Assembly: GCF_043951865.1 (NCBI RefSeq)
Contig: NZ_JBINJF010000002.1
Coordinates: 1-64,000, forward strand
DNA from: JAMQKA01 sp043951865
GTDB lineage: Bacteria; Bacteroidota; Rhodothermia; Balneolales; Balneolaceae
Direction: 5' to 3'
DNA length: 64,000 nucleotides
The notes under the pieces are model-generated. The model was not told the DNA's origin. It searched no databases and saw only the letters and a list, made by a program, of their open reading frames with translations. Made by a program: the position numbers and the translations under genes. Below, piece by piece: positions 34,268-42,151 of the stretch. Within the stretch, counting starts at the first letter, position 1; every line of letters begins with the position of its first letter.

Positions 34268-35947
34268 ATGAAAATACGTCTTCAACAGTTAAACCAGACT
34301 ATTGGTGACCTGGAACAGAATGTACGCTCAATACTCCAAGCCCTGGAAGAAGCTGTATCGGATGGAATAGACCTGTTGGTCCTGCCGGAGATGACGGTCT
34401 GTGGATATCCGCCCATGGATCTGCTGGAACGGGCGGCCTTCCGCAATTCAGTTTATGCTGCCAACGAAAGGATTATTAAAGCCACCACGGTAAGCACGGC
34501 ACTTGTATTTGGCAGTATAACCCCAAACAGGGGCTTGCGGTTTGGCCGGCAGTGTTGCAATACCGCCCTGGTTGCCCGAAACGGAAAGAAGCTGGCACAG
34601 GTCCACAAAACGCTCCTGCCCACCTACGATGTATTTGACGAGCTGCGCTATTTTGAACCGAACGATCATTTTGAATGTATTGAAATTGATGGAATCAGGC
34701 TGGGGATTACCATCTGCGAGGATATATGGTACAATGAAAATGACATCCAGTACCACACCTACCGGTTGAATCCGGCCGAAGAGCTGGCTGAACGGGGGGC
34801 GCAGGCGATCATCAATATATCCGCTTCGCCCTTTACTAAAACCAAACCGCAGAGCAGGCAGCGGATGTTGCAGGATCACGCCCGGAACCTGCAGCGACCG
34901 CTGTTTTACTGCAACCAGGTCGGGGCCAACACCGAGCTTGTTTTTGACGGGGATTCGATGGCGGTCGACAGCCAGGCAAATATGGTGGCCCGGGCCCCCC
35001 TTTTTGAAGAGTGTTACGTGGATACGGCGTGGGATGTCGAAAACGATTCACTTGTAAATATTGGGCAGCCCCCTGCTGAAATACCGGAGAAGTCAGAAGG
35101 TGTTTTCAAAGGCCTGTCACTGGGTCTGAAGGACTACCTGAGAAAGACCGGCATTGCCGAAAAGGTTATTCTCGGACTCAGCGGCGGTATCGATTCCACG
35201 CTTGTGGCCTGTATCGCAGCCGAGGCGCTTAAGCCAGGCAATGTAATCGGCATTACCATGCCCTCGGAGTTTTCGTCTGAAGGCAGCATCAGTGACTCCG
35301 AACGGCTGGCAGAAAACCTGGGAATCGGGTTTCATCAGCTGGCCATTAAAGATATTTACGAGCAATATGAGGATACGCTGGAACCGTTGTTCAGGGGTAC
35401 TTCCTTTGGGGTGGCCGAGGAAAACCTGCAAAGCAGGATCAGGGGCATGCTGCTTATGGCAGTTGCCAACAAGTTCGGGTATATGCTGCTCAATACCGGG
35501 AATAAGTCGGAGATGGCCACCGGCTACTGTACGCTTTATGGAGATATGAACGGGGGACTGGGAGTGCTGAACGACCTGTACAAAACCGAAGTATATGATA
35601 TGGCCCGCTGGCTGAACGAGCATTATTACGGGAGGAATGTGATTCCGCAGTCTGTCATCGACAAGCCGCCGACGGCAGAACTTCGGCCCGGTCAAAAAGA
35701 CTCTGACAGCCTGCCGCCCTATGAGGTGCTGGATCCCATTCTGTACAGCTATATTGAAAAGCAGGAGTCGGCCGAACGCATCGCGGAACAAGGTTTTGAT
35801 TACGACCTCGTAAAACGACTTATAAAAATGGTCGACAACAACGAGTTCAAACGATTCCAGGCCACACCGGGTTTAAAAGTATCGCCCAAGGCGTTTGGCA
35901 GCGGGCGGCGCTGGCCTATCGTACAGCAATGGACGAAACACCAGTAG
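34268..35947 (+). CDS. nadE: glutamine-dependent NAD+ synthetase
   Basis: A 559-residue two-domain enzyme that amidates nicotinic acid adenine dinucleotide to NAD+. The N-terminal nitrilase-type glutaminase has the Glu-Lys-Cys triad in LVLPEMTVCGYPPMD, VHKTLLPTYDVFDE and LGITICEDIWYN. The C-terminal synthetase domain begins with the PP-loop ILGLSGGIDSTLVA (about residue 300) and includes NTGNKSEMATGYCTLYGDM. Both domains being in one chain means glutamine, not free ammonia, is the donor. It is a single gene; the start at 34268 gives the standard MKIRLQQLNQTIGDLE. Confidence 0.96.
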   Translation: MKIRLQQLNQTIGDLEQNVRSILQALEEAVSDGIDLLVLPEMTVCGYPPMDLLERAAFRNSVYAANERIIKATTVSTALVFGSITPNRGLRFGRQCCNTALVARNGKKLAQVHKTLLPTYDVFDELRYFEPNDHFECIEIDGIRLGITICEDIWYNENDIQYHTYRLNPAEELAERGAQAIINISASPFTKTKPQSRQRMLQDHARNLQRPLFYCNQVGANTELVFDGDSMAVDSQANMVARAPLFEECYVDTAWDVENDSLVNIGQPPAEIPEKSEGVFKGLSLGLKDYLRKTGIAEKVILGLSGGIDSTLVACIAAEALKPGNVIGITMPSEFSSEGSISDSERLAENLGIGFHQLAIKDIYEQYEDTLEPLFRGTSFGVAEENLQSRIRGMLLMAVANKFGYMLLNTGNKSEMATGYCTLYGDMNGGLGVLNDLYKTEVYDMARWLNEHYYGRNVIPQSVIDKPPTAELRPGQKDSDSLPPYEVLDPILYSYIEKQESAERIAEQGFDYDLVKRLIKMVDNNEFKRFQATPGLKVSPKAFGSGRRWPIVQQWTKHQ

Positions 35948-36187
35948 TGTTCCCCGGATCTTCTGCCCAAATTTAAAATCGGGAAACAGAACAACTTGCA
36001 GGTTACTCTGCACGAGCTGAAGTTCTTCATCCCGGGACCCCCGCGGTGATTTATCCCGCAAATTCGAATTGCCGGTGTACATAAGGTTGTGGAATTAGGG
36101 AGGATATGTTTAATTTTAATTCGGATTTATTAAATTTTCACCTAATTTGATATCAAATCTATCCTTAAAAGATTAAATCGGTACGGC

Positions 36188-38203
36188 ATGCAAAAGCGAT
36201 ATCTGTGTATCCTAATTATGTTTCTAACAGCAACTGTTTTTACGGCTGAGGCCCAGAACCGGGATTCGGAGGTGGAGTTGGAGGAGGTGCCGATCGGTAA
36301 AAAGCTACTTCCCTACAACAATCCGTTGCAACCTGTGGAAATGGATTTTGGCGATGCAGGGGAACCGGAAGCAAGGGAGCTTGACGAGTTCCAGAAGGAA
36401 ATAATGAACCGGATTGCGGGTATCTACCGTCTGCATGTGAACGCGATAGAAGCACAGATCAATAACGATCCTGTCAACACCGAAAAAAATATTAACAACG
36501 CCCTCTCCTCCATCCAGTCGTTGCTGGATGAATTCCCGGAGGTGCAGTCGGACAAGCGGTTTAACGAACTTTACCGGTCGGTGATGACCGAGTACCGCGA
36601 GTTTTACGGTATTGAAGACTCTTCCAGGGAGGTTGAAGGGGAAATTTTTGAAATCCAGGAAGAACTTTTTGCTGAAAACAATGACTGGATGAAAGAGGGA
36701 TACGTGCTGCCGGAAAATATAACGGTAAATGAAACGGATGTACCGCTGGTACAGAACCGGCAGGTGAACCGTCACCTTATGTATTACACCATGCGGCGCC
36801 CCGAAGTGATGGAGAAATGGCTTCAGCGTTCGGAAAAGTATTTTCCCATGATGAGACGGATCTTCAGGGAAGAGGGCGCGCCGGAAGAGCTGATTCACCT
36901 TTCGATGATTGAAAGCGGGCTGAATCCGCGGGCACGGAGCTGGGCATCCGCAGTGGGGATGTGGCAGTTTATCCGGGCGACGGGCTCCATGTATGGTTTG
37001 GAGGTCAACTTTTGGGTGGATGAACGACGAGATCCGGAGAAGGCAACGCGTGCGGCGGCCCGTCACCTGGTAGACCTGTATAATATCTGGGGCGACTGGC
37101 ACCTGGCGATGGCCAATTATAATATTAGTCCACGCGGTTTGAAACGGGCAATTCGGGCTGGCGGCGGCATTGAGGATTACTGGGCTGCTTATGACTATCT
37201 GCCGCGCGAAACCCGCGGATATGTGCCCGGCTTTATCGCTGCCACGATGGTCGCTCACAATCCCGTCGAATTTGGATTCCAGACGGAATATGGCGAAAGC
37301 GAATACGATTACGAGACGGTTGAGGTAGATCCCTTGATGCCGCTGGATCAGCTGGCAAAAGCGGCCTCGATAACAACCGAGGAGCTCAAGGAATACAACC
37401 CTGAACTGCTGCGTTGGGCTACTCCCCCGGGGAGCAGATATTCGCTGAAACTGCCCGTTGGTACGAAAGAGGAGTTCCAGGAAAACTATGAGAATATCCC
37501 AAGGGAAGATCGCAACCGAAACATCGCTATGCACACGGTACAGCGGGGCGAAACGCTGGGACATATCGCCCGCAAGTATGGCACATCGGTCCGCGCGTTG
37601 TACGAGACCAATGACAACCTTTCGAATGTTATTTATCCGGGGCAAAAACTGGTTGTTCCCCTTGCGCCGGGCAGCAACGAGAAGCTGGCGGTGAATCGCC
37701 CGACCCATCAGCCGCGCAGCAGCAGCGCTTCGAACACGCGATCTCGGGCAAAGGCACCGGCCAACACCACCGCAGTTAGTTACAAGGTCAAAAAGGGGGA
37801 TACCGTGGGCCATATTGCCGAGTGGTATGATGTGCGCGCCTGGCAGATCCGGGGATGGAACGGAATTTCAAATTATATCCACCCGGGACAAACGCTGACC
37901 GTTTATGTTCCTGAAAGCAAGGAAAACTATTACCGGCAGGTCAACGAAATGCCGTTTGATAAGAAGCAGAGCATTGAACGAGAGCAGCGTTCAGGCAAAG
38001 ATGTGACCCAGCTGTACGCCTCTGCTGAAGGCTCCAGTTCAAATTCAGGTTCCAGTTCTGGGTCTACGGTGTATACGGTACGTCAAAACGATACGTTAAT
38101 AGAGATAGCGAATTCATTTGGAGTGTCTGTGTCCCAAATCAGGCAGCTCAACAATATACAGGGATCGCAGATCTACGTGGGGCAGACTCTTCGCATTAAA
38201 TAG
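36188..38203 (+). CDS. mltD: membrane-bound lytic transglycosylase D-like protein with three LysM
   Basis: A 671-residue peptidoglycan-cleaving enzyme. A signal peptide (to about residue 22, AEAQ) is followed by a 160-residue helical region, the SLT goose-lysozyme-like domain from about 200 to 350 with the catalytic Glu in LSMIESGLNPRARSWASAVG and the MWQFIRATGSMYGL block, and three LysM repeats at about 448-491, 530-576 and 628-671 (the last ends at the C-terminus). The linkers are Ser-rich. No lipobox is evident, so it may be soluble in the periplasm. The S41 protease gene follows after 28 bp. Confidence 0.92.
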   Translation: MQKRYLCILIMFLTATVFTAEAQNRDSEVELEEVPIGKKLLPYNNPLQPVEMDFGDAGEPEARELDEFQKEIMNRIAGIYRLHVNAIEAQINNDPVNTEKNINNALSSIQSLLDEFPEVQSDKRFNELYRSVMTEYREFYGIEDSSREVEGEIFEIQEELFAENNDWMKEGYVLPENITVNETDVPLVQNRQVNRHLMYYTMRRPEVMEKWLQRSEKYFPMMRRIFREEGAPEELIHLSMIESGLNPRARSWASAVGMWQFIRATGSMYGLEVNFWVDERRDPEKATRAAARHLVDLYNIWGDWHLAMANYNISPRGLKRAIRAGGGIEDYWAAYDYLPRETRGYVPGFIAATMVAHNPVEFGFQTEYGESEYDYETVEVDPLMPLDQLAKAASITTEELKEYNPELLRWATPPGSRYSLKLPVGTKEEFQENYENIPREDRNRNIAMHTVQRGETLGHIARKYGTSVRALYETNDNLSNVIYPGQKLVVPLAPGSNEKLAVNRPTHQPRSSSASNTRSRAKAPANTTAVSYKVKKGDTVGHIAEWYDVRAWQIRGWNGISNYIHPGQTLTVYVPESKENYYRQVNEMPFDKKQSIEREQRSGKDVTQLYASAEGSSSNSGSSSGSTVYTVRQNDTLIEIANSFGVSVSQIRQLNNIQGSQIYVGQTLRIK

Positions 38204-38231
38204 AGTTAGAAACAACGAGTAGTGTGGTTTA

Positions 38232-39887
38232 ATGAGTAAAAAAGCAAAAATTACGGCTGTTGCCGGCTCCCTTGTCCTTTTTCTGATGGTGGCCGGTGCG
38301 GCAAGGTTACCTGATGTTTACTTCCAGATAAAAAAGAATTTCACCATTTTCAGTGAGGTATTCCGCGAGGTGTCCCTCAATTATGTAGATGAGGTGAATC
38401 CCGAAAAGCTGATGCGCAAAGGGGTCGACGCGATGCTGGAATCGCTGGATCCCTATACTGTATTTATCGACGAGGCCCAGAACCAGGAACTTGATATCAT
38501 TACCCGCGGAAATTATGGCGGGGTAGGACTTGAAGTTGGATTTAGAAGTAACAAAATAGTGGTAATCGCCCCGATGGAAGGGTACCCCGCCCATCGCAAG
38601 GGTATCCGTACCGGCGATGTCATTGTCAAGGTTAACGGCATTTCGGTAGAGAATTTATCTGCCGAGGAAGTTCAGAATATGACGCTTGGCGAACCTGGAT
38701 CTACCGTCTCGCTGACGATAGAGCGCTATGGCAGTGATCAGCTGCTCAATTTTGAGCTCACACGAGAGCGGATTGATGTAAAAAATGTGGCCTACAGCGG
38801 CCTGGTGGGGAGCAGTAACGATGTGGGGTATATATTGTTAAGCCGGTTTTCACAAAATACTGCCGAAGAGGTCCGAACGGCGATAACCGAGTTGCAGGAT
38901 AGGGCCGATCTCAAAGGGCTTATCCTGGACCTGCGGAACAATCCCGGGGGGCTGTTGAATGAGGCTGTCTCCACGGTTGACAAATTTTTGGAGCCGGGCG
39001 TCAAGGTGGTGGAAACGCGGGGACGCCTGAGCGAACATAACAGCACATACAGAACCGAAGAACCCGCAATGGTGGAGAAATTGCCGCTGGTAGTTCTGCA
39101 GAACGGCGGAAGCGCCAGCGCTTCTGAGATTGTGGCGGGGGCGCTGCAAGACCTGGACCGGGCGGTAATTATCGGTGAACAGAGTTTTGGCAAAGGGCTG
39201 GTGCAGGTAGTGAGGCCCCTTTCCTACAACAGCGCGTTAAAGATTACAACAGCAAAATATTATATCCCGAGCGGCCGCAGTATTCAGTCGGTAACCTACA
39301 CCCATGATGAAAATAACTCCCAGATCAACATGCCGGACTCTGCCCGAAAAGCATTTCAGACCCGGAATGGCCGAACGGTGTACGACGGCCAGGGGATTGC
39401 TCCTGACCTTGAGGTCAGGGAAGATGCCCCCACCCTGCTTGAAACGGCCCTGTACCAAAACAGCCACTTTTTCTTTTTTGCCAACAAGTATGCAGCCAAT
39501 CACAAATCGCTGGACGCACAAACCATTCCCGACTCCATTTTTGAGGAGTTCGAGGCTTACCTGGACGAAAACGATTTCAGTTATGAGACAAGAACGGAAC
39601 AACATCTGGAAAAAGTGGAGGAACACTTTGCCAGTTTGGATGCCAGCAATGCCGTTGGCCAAAGCTTGAGTCAGCTGGAGCAGGCCCTTGACAATGAAAA
39701 GCAGGAAAATTTGCAGGAGCAAAAGGAGGAGATTAAACAGATTCTCTATCTGGAGCTTATCTCTCGTTACCGGGGGCAAAGCGGAAAGTACGAAGCGTCC
39801 GTTCAGTTTGATCCGTTTGTGGAAAGAGGGATCGAAGTAATACACAACGCCAATCGTTACCGACAAATACTGGCAATCAACCAATAG
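38232..39887 (+). CDS. S41-family C-terminal processing peptidase
   Basis: A 551-residue periplasmic/membrane-anchored protease of the CtpA/Prc type. An N-terminal hydrophobic segment (ITAVAGSLVLFLMVAGAA) is the anchor or signal. A PDZ domain follows (GGVGLEVGFRSNKIVVIAP...GIRTGDVIVKVNGISVENLS). The catalytic domain has the Ser in QNGGSASASEIVAGAL (about 294) and the Lys in GEQSFGKGLVQ (about 320). The C-terminal 150 residues contain a helical, Glu/Gln-rich section. Such proteases trim tails of envelope proteins and control murein hydrolases; the adjacency to MltD is suggestive. Confidence 0.95.
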   Translation: MSKKAKITAVAGSLVLFLMVAGAARLPDVYFQIKKNFTIFSEVFREVSLNYVDEVNPEKLMRKGVDAMLESLDPYTVFIDEAQNQELDIITRGNYGGVGLEVGFRSNKIVVIAPMEGYPAHRKGIRTGDVIVKVNGISVENLSAEEVQNMTLGEPGSTVSLTIERYGSDQLLNFELTRERIDVKNVAYSGLVGSSNDVGYILLSRFSQNTAEEVRTAITELQDRADLKGLILDLRNNPGGLLNEAVSTVDKFLEPGVKVVETRGRLSEHNSTYRTEEPAMVEKLPLVVLQNGGSASASEIVAGALQDLDRAVIIGEQSFGKGLVQVVRPLSYNSALKITTAKYYIPSGRSIQSVTYTHDENNSQINMPDSARKAFQTRNGRTVYDGQGIAPDLEVREDAPTLLETALYQNSHFFFFANKYAANHKSLDAQTIPDSIFEEFEAYLDENDFSYETRTEQHLEKVEEHFASLDASNAVGQSLSQLEQALDNEKQENLQEQKEEIKQILYLELISRYRGQSGKYEASVQFDPFVERGIEVIHNANRYRQILAINQ

Positions 39888-39890
39888 TTT

Positions 39891-40730
39891 TTGGGTAAGG
39901 CAGATTTACATATCCATACTACCGCCTCCGATGGCCGGTTATCTCCCGAAGAGGTCCCCGCGTTGGCTAGTGAAAACGGGCTGGAGGTGATCGCCATAAC
40001 CGATCACGATACGATTGACGGTTATTTTCCGGCGTCTGAAGCCGGAGAGAGGATCGGGGTGGAGGTCCTTCCGGGCGTAGAACTCACCTGCGATTTTAAC
40101 AGCCGGGAAAGTCACCTGCTTGCCTATTGTTTTGACCCGGAAGATCCCGACTTCCTGCAGCTGCTGGCCCATCACAAGAAAGCCCGCCTCGATCGTATCG
40201 AGTGGATCGTCGGCCAGTTAACCCAGCAGGGGCTGGATATCGACAAAAATGAGGTGCGAGCCGAAGCTGCCGGTGGAAATGTGGGGCGTCCGCATGTGGC
40301 GTCGGTACTCGTCAAAAAAGGCTATGTAGGCAGTGCCAAGGAGGCGTTTATCCGGTATCTGGGCAATCACGCGCTGGGACCTATCCAGAGCTATTACGTA
40401 TCGCACGAAGAGGCAGTTGAACGGATCAAGGGGGCCGGAGGGGCCACCATCCTGGCGCATCCGGGCGTGCTGTACTCCCGGGAAGAGATTGAGCAATGGA
40501 TTGATGCGGGTCTTGACGGCCTGGAGGTTGTTCATTCCAGCCACAACTACGATCAGCAGAAAAAATACCGGGAGATGGCCGAACAGCACAATTTGCTTAT
40601 GACCGGCGGAAGCGATTATCACGGCGACGGGGAGGGTTACCTGCGTAATTTTGGCGTTATCACGACCAGCCTGGCACAGGTTGAAAAACTCAAGCAGATG
40701 ACCCGGCAGCGAAAAAAAATATCAGTTTAA
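39891..40730 (+). CDS. PHP-domain phosphoesterase
   Basis: A 279-residue PHP (polymerase and histidinol phosphatase) protein. It starts with TTG at 39891, three bases after the S41 stop, and reads GKADLHIHTTASDG. Metal-binding motifs: HIHTTASDG, ITDHDTIDG, GVELTCDF, LAHPGVLY and GGSDYHGDGEG. Proteins of this length are usually 3',5'-nucleotide bisphosphate phosphatases or 5'-3' RNases of the YciV/RNase AM type. It should be cytosolic. Probably in an operon with ribH, which follows by 11 bp. Confidence 0.92.
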   Translation: MGKADLHIHTTASDGRLSPEEVPALASENGLEVIAITDHDTIDGYFPASEAGERIGVEVLPGVELTCDFNSRESHLLAYCFDPEDPDFLQLLAHHKKARLDRIEWIVGQLTQQGLDIDKNEVRAEAAGGNVGRPHVASVLVKKGYVGSAKEAFIRYLGNHALGPIQSYYVSHEEAVERIKGAGGATILAHPGVLYSREEIEQWIDAGLDGLEVVHSSHNYDQQKKYREMAEQHNLLMTGGSDYHGDGEGYLRNFGVITTSLAQVEKLKQMTRQRKKISV

Positions 40731-40741
40731 AAAGTAGATAG

Positions 40742-41218
40742 ATGCCAGTTCAACAGATTGAAGCAGATATAACGGATAGCACCTGGAAAATAGGTATTGT
40801 AGCAGCACAGTGGAATTCGTTTGTAACCGACAAGATGTTGGCGGGGGCGCTGGACCTGCTGCGCAGCAAGGGCCTGGCGGAAGACCAACTTGTGGTGGCG
40901 CGTTGTCCCGGTTCTTTTGAAATACCGCTGACGGTAAAAAAGATGCTCACAAAAGTGGATGGCGTAATTGCCATCGGGGCGGTTATTCGCGGGGACACCC
41001 CCCATTTTGATTATGTTTGTGAGGCGGTAACCAGGGGACTTGCAGATCTTAATCTCTCATCCGGCAAGCCGGTGGGGTTCGGGATTCTCACCACAGATAC
41101 CGTTGAACAGGCAACGAAACGGGCCGACGCGGAATCCCCGAAAGGGAATAAGGGAACGGAAGCAGCCCTGGCCGTACTGGAGATGCTTTCCATAACACAA
41201 CAAATTGAGAGCTTATAA
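40742..41218 (+). CDS. ribH: 6,7-dimethyl-8-ribityllumazine synthase
   Basis: The 158-residue penultimate enzyme of riboflavin synthesis, condensing the ribityl-aminouracil with dihydroxybutanone phosphate. Motifs: KIGIVAAQWNSFVTDKML, CPGSFEIPLTVKKM, IGAVIRGDTPHFDYVCEAV with the catalytic His, and GFGILTTDTVEQATKRA. Length is normal for an icosahedral or pentameric lumazine synthase. Other riboflavin genes are not in the window. Confidence 0.97.
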   Translation: MPVQQIEADITDSTWKIGIVAAQWNSFVTDKMLAGALDLLRSKGLAEDQLVVARCPGSFEIPLTVKKMLTKVDGVIAIGAVIRGDTPHFDYVCEAVTRGLADLNLSSGKPVGFGILTTDTVEQATKRADAESPKGNKGTEAALAVLEMLSITQQIESL

Positions 41219-41283
41219 GTTATGATGCTTGAATAACCGAGGATAAAGCACTAATATAATGAGCTTTTAAATAACTCATTAGG

Positions 41284-42105
41284 ATGTCATTGAAACCGAT
41301 TCAGCTTACAGATACAGAACAGGATGTTGTGGATAAGCAAAAGCAGCAGGATCTTGTTGCTTCCGGGGAGATCCCCCGGCATGTAGCCATCATCATGGAT
41401 GGGAACGGTCGATGGGCCAAAAGCAAGGGCAATATACGCGCCTATGGCCATAAGGCAGGGGTTGACTCCGTACGCGACATTACCGAAGCGTGTGCGCAGA
41501 TGGGAGTTGAATACCTGACACTCTACGCCTTTTCCACTGAAAACTGGGGGCGGCCCAAAGCAGAGGTCAATGCGCTGATGCGTTTGCTGGTTAACTCACT
41601 CAGAAAAGAGGCCGAAAACCTCCATAAAAACAATATTAAGCTGGCCACGATCGGGCAAATTGAACGGTTTCCCCAAAGATGCCAGGATGAACTCAAGGAA
41701 GCAGCCGAGTTAACGTCCGACAATACCAGGCTCCACCTGTGCCTTGCGCTCAGTTATTCAGGCCGGTGGGATATCACCGAGGCCGTAAAAAAGCTGGCCC
41801 AGGAGGTTAAGGAGGGGAAGGTCGATCCCGAAGATATTGATGACGATCTAATTAGTTCACACCTGTCGACAGCTGAAATACCGGATCCCGATCTTATCAT
41901 CCGGACCAGCGGAGAATACCGCATAAGCAACTTTTTGCTTTGGCAACTGGCTTATTCCGAGCTGTATATTACAGAAACTTACTGGCCGGATTTCCGCCGA
42001 AACGAGCTCTATAAAGCCATTAAGTCCTACCAGAGCCGTGAACGGAGATTCGGAACACTGGAAGGAAATAAATCACAAAAGAAAAAGGCCGGTTCCTACG
42101 TTTAG
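41284..42105 (+). CDS. uppS: undecaprenyl diphosphate synthase (isoprenyl transferase)
   Basis: A 273-residue cis-prenyltransferase making the C55 carrier lipid for peptidoglycan and surface polysaccharides. Motifs: HVAIIMDGNGRWAKSKGN (catalytic Asp, Mg-binding), LTLYAFSTENWGRP, LSYSGRWDITEAV, and LIIRTSGEYRISNFLLWQLA with ELYITETYWPDF. In the last block Tyr replaces the usual Gln/Gly residue, a small variation. Forms an envelope-assembly operon with bamA and three skp genes. Confidence 0.96.
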   Translation: MSLKPIQLTDTEQDVVDKQKQQDLVASGEIPRHVAIIMDGNGRWAKSKGNIRAYGHKAGVDSVRDITEACAQMGVEYLTLYAFSTENWGRPKAEVNALMRLLVNSLRKEAENLHKNNIKLATIGQIERFPQRCQDELKEAAELTSDNTRLHLCLALSYSGRWDITEAVKKLAQEVKEGKVDPEDIDDDLISSHLSTAEIPDPDLIIRTSGEYRISNFLLWQLAYSELYITETYWPDFRRNELYKAIKSYQSRERRFGTLEGNKSQKKKAGSYV

Positions 42106-42151
42106 TACACTCAACTTAATTCAGAAGTCTAATCAGCGATCAAAGAAAATT

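Noticed and set aside
36305..37813. A long open frame on the minus strand opposite mltD
   Set aside because: It is antisense to a well-supported gene, lacks a domain or signal, and its amino-acid composition is typical of a reverse-strand shadow. The same holds for long frames opposite 2391-3338, 4245-5315, 21755-22813 and 32473-33411.
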